Assembly (NCBI GenBank): GCA_934167445.1
Contig: CAKPKJ010000004.1
Span: forward strand, 124,001-188,000
Direction: 5' to 3'
Length of the DNA stretch: 64,000 bases
Origin: an uncultured Clostridia bacterium
GTDB taxonomy: Bacteria; Bacillota; Clostridia; TANB77; CAG-508
A program made the translations under genes and the position numbers. Under the pieces are notes generated by a model. It ran no database searches. It saw only the letters and a program-made list of their open reading frames with translations, and was not told the origin of the DNA. Below, one piece after another: positions 10,501 through 19,287 of this stretch; positions within the stretch are counted from its first letter, which is position 1; every line of letters starts with the position of its first letter.

Positions 10501-11051
10501 GCTTGCTAGGAGAAATCCAATCAGGGCATTTAGAACAAGTAGGATATGATACTTATTGCAAATTACTTGACGAAGTAGTGAAAGAAATGAAAGGTATAAA
10601 AGTAACAGAAGAAGCGGATGTACAAGTAGATTTAAAGGTTACTTGTTATATACCAGATAACTATATAGAAGAGAGTGGACAAAAAATTGAAGTATATCAA
10701 AAAATTGCATTATGCAGGACAGAAGAAGACATACAAAACGTTATAGATGAATTAATTGATAGATATGGAAATATGCCAAAAGAACTAGAAAGCTTACTAG
10801 AAGTAGCACGAATAAAACAACTTGCAAAAGAACAAAATATAGCAAAAGTAGAAAGCAAACAAAATGGAGTTGTATTTACATTTACTTCAAGTGAAAATAT
10901 CAAATATGATATAGCAGAACTTGTAAGAAAATATGGAAATAAAATAAAATTTTCAGCAGGTATAAAACCAATGATTACTTATAAAACAGATAATGCAAAA
11001 GAACAAGAACTACTAAAACAAGTAAAAGAATTTTTAATGGTAAATAAATAA
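7593..11051 (+). CDS. mfd: Transcription-repair coupling factor
   Basis: ATP-dependent translocase that removes RNA polymerase stalled at DNA lesions and recruits UvrA. The 1152 residues show the UvrB-like N-terminal module, the CarD-like RNA polymerase interaction domain (GDYVVHRNYGIGIYIG), and the RecG-type helicase motor with Walker A GDVGYGKTE near residue 640, DEEH near 741, TATPIPRT and the QxxGRxGR-type motif (QIRGRVGRS). The TRCF C-terminal domain follows. The start overlaps the stop of the upstream small membrane protein gene. The reading frame is intact. Confidence 0.97.
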   Translation: MNTILGELGKNSKFVELLKNVENKQSPIVISGLNDMGMLQLGTAINEFGKKPICILTYNEIQAKKIYEDIKYFTDKVVFFPKKEVVTYDYIAESKDIPYKRIEALNKIATKKNLVVITTIEAATQKLPQKDVLYKNKLHFKTGESYNLEELKQKLVSLGYSRYDLIEGRGQFSVRGGIVDIATNEKVGIRIEFWGDDIDSIREFNIETQRSIKNIETATIYPAHEYILEEPAEKTCRKIKEKYKNSKKQDIIEEDIEQIKTGNYISKIDKYFDCFYEKQETILDYLNKDYVVFLDEINKIETRSTNIKEDRKNLERSLIEKERQIPEAITNILEFEQIQEILDKKQVIYIQKQDTQIKVQGEKYNFNYRTVNYYKSETTTFIEDLKKAVKEKKTIYILTENKEKAKKIKSMLEEQEIICKIEEKLDQTIIVKSRENVVTISIGKISTGFENYDLNQLVISADDLINGEKKKRRVAHTAFKEGEKVVFDELKIGDYVVHRNYGIGIYIGVNTIKADGTIKDYIKIKYRDDDVLYIPTTDLDIIRKYTGGDKLKPKINKLGTKEWEKTTAKVKNNLREVAKELIELYAKREKTQGYAFSKDTPWQKEFEDKFPYQETDDQLRCIEEVKKDMETPKPMDRLLCGDVGYGKTEVAMRAAFKAAIDGKQVAYLAPTTVLAEQQYQEFKERMKDYPIRIEILNRFKTKKYQNEVIKKLQLGEVDILLGTHRILSKDVEFKNLGLLIIDEEHRFGVKAKEKIKQLKANIDVLTMTATPIPRTMHMSIVGIRDMSVIYEPPYNRKPVQTYVLEYDEEIIKEAITKELERGGQVFYLFNNVQNIQQKASQISNLVPEANVVYAHGQMPGKQIEDIMQEFVEQKTNVLVCTTILESGIDIPNANTIIVENADRMGLAQLYQIRGRVGRSDRQAYAYITYKRDKLLSEVADKRLKAIKEFTEFGSGFKIAMRDLEIRGAGSLLGEIQSGHLEQVGYDTYCKLLDEVVKEMKGIKVTEEADVQVDLKVTCYIPDNYIEESGQKIEVYQKIALCRTEEDIQNVIDELIDRYGNMPKELESLLEVARIKQLAKEQNIAKVESKQNGVVFTFTSSENIKYDIAELVRKYGNKIKFSAGIKPMITYKTDNAKEQELLKQVKEFLMVNK

Positions 11052-11078
11052 AAAGAAATTAACTCGGATAAAATATCA

Positions 11079-11106
11079 TTGAAAAAGAAAGTGGTTTTGG
11101 TATACT
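11079..11106 (+). promoter_or_regulatory. Promoter of the phase-variable LRR surface protein
   Basis: TTGAAA (11079-11084), 16-nt spacer, TATACT (11101-11106) preceded by an extended -10 TGG. The bases around the -35 (AAATATCATTGA) are the same as at the promoter of the related gene at 24181. Confidence 0.5.
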
Positions 11107-11189
11107 AACAATGGATTAATATAAGATATTAATGAAATTTATAATAAAATAAATTAGAAAATAAAAAAGACGAAAGAAGAGGTACAAAT

Positions 11190-13227
11190 ATGAAAAAAGT
11201 AGAAGCTGAAAGCCTTGGTACTGTACACACACACACACACAGTACATTTAGAGAATGAGAAAAGAAACAGAAAAAAGTTTTGTAAAAGCAAAATTGCTGA
11301 ACTAGCAATGAGAAATAAAAAAGGAATAACCCTAATTGCACTTGTAATAACAATTATAGTTTTACTAATTCTTGTGGGAGTAAGTATTGCAATGCTGACA
11401 GGTAATAATGGAATATTAACACAAGCACAAAAAGCAAAGCTATCAACAGAATTGTCCAGTTATAAAGAGCAATTACAATTATATAAAACAGAAAAACAAG
11501 CAGAAAATAGAGATTTTATAGAAAGTAGCTTAACAGTAGGAAAAGAGAATTTAACGTATAACACGCAACCTATAGGAGAAACAGGAAATATTAAAACAGT
11601 AATTCCAAGCATAAAAAATGAATATATAGATAAAGTAGAAATAATAAAAGGTTCACTATTAATAAATACTCAAGATAAAAATGAGATAGAAATAGCAAAA
11701 AGTTTAGGAATAGCAGCAAATCCATATGATATAGTAAATGGAGAATTGTTATCATCAAATGGAAACTTATTGTTAATGGATGAAACAGGAACATTGACAA
11801 TTCCTGATAGTGTAACAAAAATAGGAAAAGGAGCATTTGCAAATTTAGATGGTTTAAAAACAATAGTAATTCCAGGAACAGTAAAGGAAATTGGAGCAAA
11901 TGCGTTTAGAAATAACAAGAACTTAGAAAAAGTAATAATACAAGAAGGGGTTGAAACTATAGGAGAGGGAGCCTTTTTAAATTGTAAAGGACTAAAAGAA
12001 ATAAAATTACCTGAAAGTTTAACAAAGATGGGACCTAAAGTGTTTTATCTTTGTGGAAAATTACAGGAAATAGAAATTCCATCGAAAATAGAAGAAGTAA
12101 AATATGAAACATTTCAGTATTGCAAGTCCTTAGAAAAAGTAACATTTAGAGGAGAAAATATTAATGCTATAGGTGCAAAAGCATTTGCAGATACTAATAT
12201 AAAAAGTATAATATTAAAGTCCAATCTTGATACAATTAGTGAGACTGCATTTGCTAACTGTAAAGAATTGATAACAATTGATATTGAAGAAAAAAATAAA
12301 AATTTTAGTTATAAAAATTCAATATTAATAGACAATAATGCTCAAAATATAATATTTATTTCTTCAAAGGCCTACGCTCAAGCTACAGAATTGACAGTAC
12401 CAGAAGGAATTAAAAAATTTAAAACAGATATAAGCAATTTAACAAAGCTAACTAAATTAACTATACCAAGTACAGTAGAGGAAATTGTGCCTAATAATTT
12501 AACCCCAACAATTAATGAAATTATAATAAATGAAGAAAATCAAAATTATAAAACATATGAAAATTGTATATACACAAAAGACGACACAAAACTAGTATAT
12601 TGTTATTCAAAAGATACAGATATAAAATTAACCAATAATAAGACAGAAATAGTTGGTGACTATGCATTTGAGGGAGCAATAAATGCTCAAAATATTACAC
12701 TACAGGAATCTATATTAACATTACAAAGGGAGGTATTCATTGGTTGCAATAATATAAAAACAGTAAAAATAGGCAAAAATGTGAATACAATAGCCCCAAT
12801 GTTTAAGTATAGAAATTATGTAGGAACTGTAATTATAGACTCAGAGAATCCAAATTATATAGTAGAAAATAATGTATTATATACTAAGAATAAGGAAAAA
12901 TTAGTAAGTGTGTTATGTTATATTGATGGAGAATTTATAGTCGATAATAATGTCAAAGAAATTGGTGAATCTTCTTTCTATGGACAATACAATCTAACTA
13001 AAGTAATAATACCAAATAGCGTTGAAAAAATAGAAAATACTTTTCAATTTTGTGGTAGATTAGCTGAAATAGAGCTACCAAATAGTGTAAAGGAAATAGG
13101 TGTAACAGCATTTGTGGGAAGTGATAATTTATCCAAGATAATTATACACAACAAAAAAGACAGTATATCAGGCGCCCCTTGGGGAGCGGTAACAGGAGCA
13201 AGAGCTGTACTATGGGAAGAAAAATAA
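11190..13227 (+). CDS. Prepilin-leader BspA-type leucine-rich-repeat surface protein, leader out of frame at a CA repeat
   Basis: Predicted cell-surface protein. A prepilin-like segment (KKGITLIALVITII, with hydrophobic helix to AML) is followed by an alpha-helical linker and about 500 residues of BspA/TpLRR repeats (SLTKMGPKVFYLCGKLQEI type units). It ends in GAPWGA...VLWEEK. The likely native start is ATG 11190, which follows AAGAGG and encodes MKKVEAESLGTV, matching the leader of the gene at 24181. That frame hits TGA at 11256 because the (CA)8 tract at 11226-11241 is one dinucleotide short. The long frame is open from before 11215, but its only early starts are a TTG at 11215 without a ribosome binding site and ATG 11309. 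One CA unit more restores leader and body. I infer phase variation, at present OFF or strongly reduced. Confidence 0.75.
11226..11241 (+). repeat. (CA)8 dinucleotide tract inside the leader codons
   Basis: Sixteen bases of pure CA. Compared with the homologous leader at 24181 the distance between the flanking conserved codons is 23 nt here and 25 nt there, exactly one dinucleotide less. CA9 or CA6 would join the leader to the main frame. Confidence 0.9.
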
Positions 13228-13243
13228 AAATTGCTTTTTATTG

Positions 13244-13286
13244 AAAAAATACCTTTTAAGATACGAACTCAAAAAAGGTATTTTTT
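13244..13286 (+). terminator. Intrinsic terminator after the LRR protein gene
   Basis: AAAAAATACCTTTT (13244-13257) pairs with AAAAGGTATTTTTT (about 13273-13286), with a T run at the end. Confidence 0.8.
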
Positions 13287-13367
13287 ATATAGAAATAGTG
13301 AATAGAAAGTTTGTATTCTATTAGTTTATGACCAGTAATAGATTTTTTTGAATTTATTACGAAAAAC

Positions 13368-13396
13368 TTGACTAAATGAATAAAAAGAATTATATT
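13368..13396 (+). promoter_or_regulatory. Promoter for the RNA methyltransferase pair
   Basis: TTGACT (13368-13373), 17-nt spacer, TATATT (13391-13396), about 100 nt before the start at 13495. Confidence 0.65.
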
Positions 13397-13494
13397 GGAC
13401 TAAGCTAATATAAGAGAAAATAAAAAATAAAATTTGAATGTAAAAACAATGTTAAAAAATTAGAGTTGAGCCCTAAGAAAGGAATGAAATTAAA

Positions 13495-14286
13495 ATGCAA
13501 GTAATTTCAAGCAAAGATAACGAAATTATAAAATCAATAAAAAAATTAAAAGATAAAAAATATAGAGATATAGAAAACGCGTATGTAATAGAAGGGATAA
13601 AATTACTAAAAGAAGCTATTGCAGAAAAAGCCGATATTAGGCAAATAATAATATGTGATGATTGCGAAAAAACGGAAGAAATATCAAAAGAGCTAATGTA
13701 CGAAATAGCAAAATACGAATGCAATTATGTAACAAGCAAAGTTTTTAAATATCTAACAGAAGTAAAAACACCACAAGGAATTTTAGCAGTAATAGGTAAA
13801 ACTCCAAAAGACCAAGAGATTGATTATACACAAGACATTATAGTTGCATTAGATGACATTCAAGACCCAGGAAATTTGGGAACAATACTAAGAACAGTTG
13901 ATAGCATAGGGCTAAACCAAATATTAGTGTCAAAAGAAACTGCAGATAGCTTTAATCCTAAGGTTGTACGTTCTACAATGGGGGCAATATTTAGAGTAAA
14001 AGTAATAGAATGTGATAATCTTATAGAAAAGTTAAAAGACGCTAGAAAGCATAAATATAAAGTTGTAGTATCATCATTACAAACTACAAATAGTTTATAT
14101 GATATAGACTATAAGAAAAAAGTTATAGTAATTGGAAATGAAGGAAATGGAGTAAAAAAAGAAATACAAGAAATGGCAGATGAAAAAATAAAAATTCCAA
14201 TGCTGGGAAAAACGGAAAGCCTAAATGCGTCTGTAGCTACAGGTGTTATATTATATGAATATGTAAGACAAAAACTATCAAAATAA
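13495..14286 (+). CDS. TrmH/SpoU family rRNA 2'-O-methyltransferase
   Basis: SPOUT-class SAM-dependent 2'-O-ribose methyltransferase of 263 residues, RlmB/TsnR-like. An N-terminal substrate-binding domain (residues 1-100) is followed by the knotted catalytic domain with the three SPOUT motifs: DPGNLGTILRTVDSIG, VIGNEGNGV and IPMLGKTESLNASVATG. The target is probably 23S rRNA; the exact nucleotide cannot be assigned. ATG 13495 follows AAAGGAATG. It is in tandem with the TrmL-like gene 48 nt downstream. Confidence 0.88.
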   Translation: MQVISSKDNEIIKSIKKLKDKKYRDIENAYVIEGIKLLKEAIAEKADIRQIIICDDCEKTEEISKELMYEIAKYECNYVTSKVFKYLTEVKTPQGILAVIGKTPKDQEIDYTQDIIVALDDIQDPGNLGTILRTVDSIGLNQILVSKETADSFNPKVVRSTMGAIFRVKVIECDNLIEKLKDARKHKYKVVVSSLQTTNSLYDIDYKKKVIVIGNEGNGVKKEIQEMADEKIKIPMLGKTESLNASVATGVILYEYVRQKLSK

Positions 14287-14334
14287 AAGCTAAAAATAGT
14301 AAACGAAAAAACGAATTAGAAAGAAGGAAAAAAA

Positions 14335-14844
14335 TTGAAATTAAATATAGTAATGGTAGAACCAGAAATACCACAAAATACAGGTAATATAGCAAGAACT
14401 TGTGCTATAACAGGAGCAAAGCTACATTTGGTACATCCACTAGGATTTAAAATAGATGACAAAACTGTAAAAAGAGCAGGACTAGATTATTGGGATAAAC
14501 TAGATATAGAAGAACACAAGTCATTAGAAGCATTTTTAGAAAAATATAAACCAGAGGAAAATAATATGTTTTTTGCTACAACTAAAGGAAAAACAAAATA
14601 TACAGACATTAATTATTCTAGTATGGAAGAAGTATTTGTATTATATGGAAAGGAAACAAAAGGACTACCAGAAGACATTTTAGAAAAGTATTTAGATACA
14701 AAAACAATAAGGATTCCAATGCTTCCAACCCTTAGATCTTTAAATCTTTCTAATTCAGTAGCAATAATAACATATGAAATATTAAGACAACACAATTTTG
14801 AAGATTTACAAGAAACAAGTACATATTTTGATGATAAAACATAG
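14335..14844 (+). CDS. trmL: tRNA (cytidine/uridine-34-2'-O)-methyltransferase TrmL
   Basis: Single-domain SPOUT methyltransferase of 169 residues that modifies the wobble ribose of tRNA-Leu isoacceptors. Motifs: EPEIPQNTGNIARTCAITG, HPLGF, RAGLDYWD, LYGKETKGLP and IPMLPTLRSLNLSNS. It uses a TTG start at 14335 placed after AAGGAAA. It is probably co-transcribed with the preceding methyltransferase gene. Confidence 0.92.
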   Translation: MKLNIVMVEPEIPQNTGNIARTCAITGAKLHLVHPLGFKIDDKTVKRAGLDYWDKLDIEEHKSLEAFLEKYKPEENNMFFATTKGKTKYTDINYSSMEEVFVLYGKETKGLPEDILEKYLDTKTIRIPMLPTLRSLNLSNSVAIITYEILRQHNFEDLQETSTYFDDKT

Positions 14845-14848
14845 TTAT

Positions 14849-14870
14849 AGTATCATTTTAGAATGATACT
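14849..14870 (+). terminator. Hairpin after trmL, possible terminator
   Basis: AGTATCATT (14849-14857), loop TTAG, AATGATACT (14862-14870). No T tract follows, so intrinsic termination is doubtful. The remaining bases to 15100 hold nothing recognisable. Confidence 0.4.
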
Positions 14871-15101
14871 GATATGAATAATGTTAAAAATGTCGAAAAA
14901 TTTTAATAAAAGTTCAGCAATTTATAAAATATGCTTGGACTTTTTCTTTTTGTGTGTAATAATAAAAGCAGATTATTTCAAAAAAAATTTTATCAAGATT
15001 TTTTAGATTTCGAAAAAACAATCCAATGCGAAAAATTGAGAAAAACAGAGTAAAAAGGTAGATTTTGAAACTACACGCAATTATTTACGCCTAAATAAAC
15101 A

Positions 15102-15130
15102 TTGAGCGTGAAATAAAACACGTGTATAAT
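15102..15130 (+). promoter_or_regulatory. Promoter-like sequence abutting the ribosome binding site
   Basis: TTGAGC (15102-15107), 17-nt spacer, TATAAT (15125-15130). AAGGAGG follows at once (15131-15137), so an initiation near 15137 would lose the ribosome binding site. It may be fortuitous, or may produce a leader-poor message. Confidence 0.35.
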
Positions 15131-15143
15131 AAGGAGGAATTTA

Positions 15144-16193
15144 ATGAAAGTCTTTAGTTATAATGACTACATAAGATGCATACATCATTTAAGGCTAAAT
15201 GCTGTTATGCAGTTTGCGGAAGAAACCTCCCAATATGGAGAAACAAAAAATACACATGATAAACTAGCTAAAATAATATTAAAAGATACAAATGAAGTTA
15301 TTCAATTTATAAACAATTTTGTAAAACCAAACGAAAAATTAAAGGAAGGGGAAATTATAAAATATACAAATAGTTTTATAAATAAAAAATATAGATACAA
15401 GGAAGCAGATTTGGTGTATAAAATAAGAAGCAAAAATATATTTTTACTAATTGAACATCAATCTAAAGTAGATAAAAATATGCCAAGTAGACTTATAAAT
15501 TATTGTATAGATATAATTTATGAATGGAGCCGAACAGGAACAAACTTAAAAGGTAAGATAAAGTATCCAATAGTGGTTCCAATTGTAATATATACTGGAA
15601 AAGAAAAGTGGAATATACCGCAAAATTTTAATCAAATACAAGAAGATGACGAAAATTACAATAATTATAAAATTGGAATGAAATATAATTTAGTAGAGAT
15701 AAACAAAATTTCTGTAGAAAGATTATTAAAAGAAAAAAGTCTATTTGGATATGGAATGATTTTAGAAAAATCAAGAAACTATAAAGAGTTAAGTCAAAAT
15801 ATAAATATGATAATTAAGCAAATACAAAATTCACAAATGTTAGAAAAAATAAAAGAGATATTTATTAATCTTTTATTAAAAAATTCAATGGAAAGTGGGC
15901 TAAAAGAGGAAATTTTAGAAAAAATTAATTTGAAATTAAAAGAAGGAGTTGACGAAAATATGAGTTGTTTACAAGAAAGATTAGTAGAAGAATTTAGACA
16001 AGAAATAAGGAATGAATTTAAAGAAGGTTATAAAGAATTGCTAAGACCATTAATATTACATAAGATTCCAGATAGTTTAATATTACAAAGTAAAAAGATA
16101 TCACCTAAACTATTAAAAGAAATAAAAAAAGAAGTTTTTGATGAAGAAGCAGCAAAAAATAAGAAAACAAAGTATAAGCCATTAGTCAAATAG
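15144..16193 (+). CDS. Rpn-family recombination-promoting nuclease (PD-(D/E)xK)
   Basis: The Rpn (YhgA-like, PF04754) proteins are PD-(D/E)xK DNA endonucleases linked to RecA-independent recombination and to phage defence. The 349-residue protein has the family core: READ-type EADLVYK (residues about 87-93), then IFLLIEHQSKVDKNMPSR, where E and Q match the ExQ active-site signature, then YPIVVPIVIYTGKEKW. A charged helical C-terminus follows from residue 250. ATG 15144 has AAGGAGG. An internal ATG at 15960 with GAAGGAG 11 nt upstream could make a separate 77-residue C-terminal product. The gene is intact, unlike its paralogue at 54188. It is flanked by unrelated genes. Confidence 0.82.
   Translation: MKVFSYNDYIRCIHHLRLNAVMQFAEETSQYGETKNTHDKLAKIILKDTNEVIQFINNFVKPNEKLKEGEIIKYTNSFINKKYRYKEADLVYKIRSKNIFLLIEHQSKVDKNMPSRLINYCIDIIYEWSRTGTNLKGKIKYPIVVPIVIYTGKEKWNIPQNFNQIQEDDENYNNYKIGMKYNLVEINKISVERLLKEKSLFGYGMILEKSRNYKELSQNINMIIKQIQNSQMLEKIKEIFINLLLKNSMESGLKEEILEKINLKLKEGVDENMSCLQERLVEEFRQEIRNEFKEGYKELLRPLILHKIPDSLILQSKKISPKLLKEIKKEVFDEEAAKNKKTKYKPLVK
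15960..16193 (+). other. Possible internal start producing the Rpn C-terminal domain
   Basis: In frame inside the Rpn gene, ATG 15960 follows GAAGGAG (15942-15948). It would encode 77 residues starting MSCLQERLVEEF. Rpn genes of E. coli are known to make such an intragenic short form that inhibits the nuclease. Spacing is long, so this is tentative. Confidence 0.35.
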
Positions 16194-16340
16194 AAATAGA
16201 AAAACAAAGAATTTATTATTTAATTTGCTTATTATATAAAATTAAGCTATACCAGGAAATATATACTCACAGTATACAATGCCGAACTTATTGTAAAAAT
16301 TATACATAAAATATAATAGTAAACAATAAGGAGGCAAGTT

Positions 16341-17105
16341 ATGCAAGAAATATTAAAAGTAGAAAACCTTAGTAAAAAATATCAAAATAAAGAAGGAGAA
16401 GTTCAAGCACTAAAAAATATAAACTTTAGGATAAAACCAGGAGAATTTGTAAGCATAATAGGACCAAGTGGTTGTGGAAAATCAACATTATTATCAATTA
16501 TTGCAGGACTAGAAGAAAAAACAACCGGAAAAATTTATTTAGAAGGAAAAGAAATAAATGGAGTGTCAACTGAAATAGGGTATATGCTACAAAAAGATTG
16601 CTTACTAGAATGGAGAAATATATTAAGTAACACAATGTTTGGACTTGAAGTAAAAGGAATTAAAACTAAAGAAAATCAAAAATATGTAGAGAGTTTATTA
16701 AAAAAATATAATTTATATGATTTCAAAAATAAATATCCTTCAGAATTATCAGGAGGGATGAGGCAAAGAGTTGCACTAATTAGAACATTGGCAATAAGGC
16801 CCAAAATTTTATTGTTAGATGAGGCATTTTCAGCATTAGATTATCAAACAAGAATAATGGTAACAAATGATATATATGCAATTTTGAAAAAAGAAAAAAT
16901 AACTGCATTAATTGTAACACACGATATATCAGAGGCCATAAGTATGTCTGATAGAATCTTAGTTTTAAGTAACAGGCCAGGAACAATAAAAGATATACAC
17001 AAAATAGATTTTGAAACTAAAAACAGAACTCCGTTAAACACAAGGGAAAATCCAAAATTCAGTCAGTATTTTAATGTGTTGTGGAAGGAGTTGAGAGAAG
17101 GATGA
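16341..17105 (+). CDS. ABC importer ATP-binding protein (SsuB/TauB/ThiZ type)
   Basis: Cytoplasmic ATPase of an importer for a small organic anion or pyrimidine-type substrate. Walker A GPSGCGKST, Q-loop MLQKDCLLEW, signature LSGGMRQRV, Walker B ILLLDEAFSALD and H-loop VTHDISEA are all intact in 254 residues. ATG 16341 follows AAGGAGGC. The stop overlaps the permease start (ATGA at 17102-17105), showing a coupled operon: ATPase, permease, binding protein. A TATAAT at 16312-16317 with a poor -35 may be the promoter. Confidence 0.92.
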   Translation: MQEILKVENLSKKYQNKEGEVQALKNINFRIKPGEFVSIIGPSGCGKSTLLSIIAGLEEKTTGKIYLEGKEINGVSTEIGYMLQKDCLLEWRNILSNTMFGLEVKGIKTKENQKYVESLLKKYNLYDFKNKYPSELSGGMRQRVALIRTLAIRPKILLLDEAFSALDYQTRIMVTNDIYAILKKEKITALIVTHDISEAISMSDRILVLSNRPGTIKDIHKIDFETKNRTPLNTRENPKFSQYFNVLWKELREG

Positions 17106-17924
17106 AAAATCTAGGCATTACATTAGAAAGAAAAAAATATTTAAAAGAAAAAAAACAGGCTAAATGTATGGTTTTAATAACGCAAATTGCAATTCTAGTA
17201 ATATTTTTAGGCGTGTGGGAAATATTGGCACAGAAGGGAATAATAGATAGTTTTTTAATGAGTCAGCCAAGTAGAATATTAAAAACATTTTTACATCTAA
17301 CAGATAATAATTTATTAATGCACATAGGAGTTACTGTATATGAAACGGTTGTAGGATTTTTATTAGGAACAATATTAGGTATTGCCATAGCTATTGCATT
17401 ATGGTGGTCAAGTTTTTTAGCTAAAGTTATGGAACCATATTTGGTAGTATTAAATAGTCTACCAAAAGTAGCATTACGGACCAATTATAATTATTTGGGT
17501 AGGAGCAGGAACACCAGCAATTATAGTAATGGCAATTGCAATATCGCTAATAGTATCTGTTTTAGAAAACTTAAATGGATTTTTGAAAACAGATAAAGAA
17601 ATAATTAAAATGGCGAAAACCTTTAATAGTAGTAAATTTCAAATATTAGTTAAAATAGTAATACCAGCTAATTTATCAACATTTATTAATTCATTAAAAG
17701 TAAATATTGGACTTTCATTAGTTGGAGTTATATCAGGAGAATTTTTAGTATCAAAAGCAGGTTTAGGATATCTAATAGTATATGGTGGTCAAGTATTTCA
17801 ATTAGATTTAGTAATGACAAGTGTAATTATTTTAGGAATAGTTGCAGGAGTGATGTATTTAGGAGTAATGATATTAGAAAAAATAATAAAAAGAAAAATA
17901 ACAGGAACAACAAAACGAAAGTAA
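17102..17924 (+). CDS. ABC importer permease, read through a CGGA +1 frameshift
   Basis: Inner-membrane permease (SsuC/TauC type) of 273 residues if the frame shifts +1 at 17477. The zero frame from ATG 17102 gives TM helices and ...LNSLPKVAL, then reads CGG and runs into nonsense ending at 17596. Skipping the single C at 17477 gives L-GPIIIIWVGAGTPA followed by the EAA-type loop region and the final helices to 17924. The family normally has LGxxxxxWFG at this place. No other damage is present and both flanking subunits are intact, so the gene looks functional. The two frames should not be called two genes. See the CGGA finding. Confidence 0.85.
17477..17480 (+). other. CGGA +1 recoding site in the ABC permease
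   Basis: Zero-frame codons GCA TTA CGG ACC; after skipping C the frame reads TTA GGA CCA. CGG is in frame with ATG 17102 (codon 126). Confidence 0.8.
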
Positions 17925-18008
17925 ACATAAAATATAACAAAATAACTGAAGGACGTAGTTTGAAAAAATCTTATAACTATATGTGCCTTTGAGAAAGGAA
18001 GGAGTTTT

Positions 18009-19016
18009 ATGAAAAAGAAAACGCTTATTATTATAGTTGTTATTTTGTTAGTAGTTTTGTTGGGAATTCAAGCATATTTAGTAAGAAAATCTAAAACAGA
18101 ATCAGACAGTATTGCTATTAAAGTAAATGAAGTAACACGTTCAGTATTTTATGCTCCACAATATGTTGCTATAAATAACGGCTTTTTTAAGGAAAATGGC
18201 ATTGAAATAGAACTAACAACAGGGCAAGGAGCTGATGCAGTAATGACATCGGTTTTAAGCAACCAGTGTGATATAGGTTTTGCAGGACCTGAAGCATCAA
18301 TATATGTGTATAACGAAGGAAAAGAAGATTATTGCCAAGTATTTGCACAAATGACAAAAAGAGATGGTTCATTTTTAGTATCTAAAGCAGAAAATAAAAA
18401 CTTTAGTTGGCAAGACGTAAAAGGTAAAACAATAATACCAGGAAGAAAAGGTGGGGTACCATATATGACATTAGAATATGTGTTAAAACAAAATGGTATT
18501 ATCCCAGGAAAAGACGTAACATTAGATGATAGCATAAAATTTGACTTAATGGCAGGAGCATTTGCAAGTGGAAATGCAGATTATGTAACATTATTTGAGC
18601 CAACTGCATCACAAACAGAATTACAGAAAAAAGGTTATATAGTGGCATCTGTTGGAGAAGCCTCAGGAGAAATTCCATATACAGCATATTTTACTAAGAA
18701 AAGCTATATAGAAAAAAATAGTAACACTATACAAGGATTTACAAATGCAATAGCTAAAGGAGAAAAATGGGTAAAAGAACATAGCAGTAAGGAAATTGCA
18801 GAAACAATCCAAAGCTTTTTTCCAAGTACAGATGTAGAGGTATTGGCAGCTGCAATACAAAGTTATAAAGATATAGACGCTTGGAATGAAAATCCAGTGT
18901 TAAAAGAAGAATCTTTTGATAGATTACAAGAGGTTATGCTACAAGCTGGTGAATTAAAAGAAAAAGCACCATATGATAAAATTGTAAATAATGAATTTAG
19001 TCAAAAAGTACAATAA
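18009..19016 (+). CDS. ABC importer substrate-binding protein (NMT1/SsuA-like)
   Basis: Extracellular binding protein of 335 residues, anchored by an uncleaved N-terminal hydrophobic segment (residues 4-24) without a lipobox cysteine. The NMT1-type core is recognisable in FYAPQYVAINNGFFKENGIE, the GQGADAVMTSVLSNQCDIGF region and the GRKGGVPYMTLEYVLK stretch. Such proteins bind nitrate, sulfonates or the thiamine pyrimidine; the substrate cannot be chosen here. ATG 18009 follows AAAGGAAGGAG. It is the third gene of the transporter operon. Confidence 0.87.
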   Translation: MKKKTLIIIVVILLVVLLGIQAYLVRKSKTESDSIAIKVNEVTRSVFYAPQYVAINNGFFKENGIEIELTTGQGADAVMTSVLSNQCDIGFAGPEASIYVYNEGKEDYCQVFAQMTKRDGSFLVSKAENKNFSWQDVKGKTIIPGRKGGVPYMTLEYVLKQNGIIPGKDVTLDDSIKFDLMAGAFASGNADYVTLFEPTASQTELQKKGYIVASVGEASGEIPYTAYFTKKSYIEKNSNTIQGFTNAIAKGEKWVKEHSSKEIAETIQSFFPSTDVEVLAAAIQSYKDIDAWNENPVLKEESFDRLQEVMLQAGELKEKAPYDKIVNNEFSQKVQ

Positions 19017-19103
19017 AAGTGCATTTCAGATCAAAAAATTAATATTAAAATTAAAGCACAATAGAATTAAAAATAGTTGATATAAAATTAAAGTACAAAA
19101 CTA

Positions 19104-19287
19104 AAGACTTGAAATCTAAGTTTTTCATTACATTCCTCGGCTGATGGCGAAATTTAAGAAATTCTAACTTGTTTTATGGCACCCTTCCATTATTAAAAAT
19201 GAACTCTTTCCATAAAAGCTACGTAAGAATTTCTTGGATTTCGTAATAAACCGAGGAACATAATGAAAATTTTATAGTTTAAGTCTT
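19104..19287. repeat. 184-nt imperfect palindrome in a gene-free stretch
   Basis: The outer arms (AAGACTT...CATTCCTCGG and CCGAGGAACATAATG...AAGTCTT) pair over about 37 nt with few mismatches. A second inner pair is GCGAAATTTAAGAAATTCT against AGAATTTCTTGGATTTCG. The whole can fold to one long hairpin with a loop around 19165-19215. It has no ORF and does not share the core of the 6397/46628/61952 family. It may be a terminator or a MITE-like element. The rest of 19017-19500 shows no other structure. Confidence 0.65.

Noticed and set aside
11215..11260. TTG 11215 as the true start of the LRR surface protein
   Set aside because: No ribosome binding site before it and it lies inside the leader codons that match the 24181 gene in the ATG 11190 frame.
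14880..14900. Single TGTCGAAAAAT as operator near 14890
   Set aside because: Only one half-site in an AT-rich gap, with no palindrome or promoter beside it.
17529..17924. Second half of the ABC permease as a separate gene
   Set aside because: No ribosome binding site and no start at a domain border; it continues the permease exactly if one C at 17477 is skipped.
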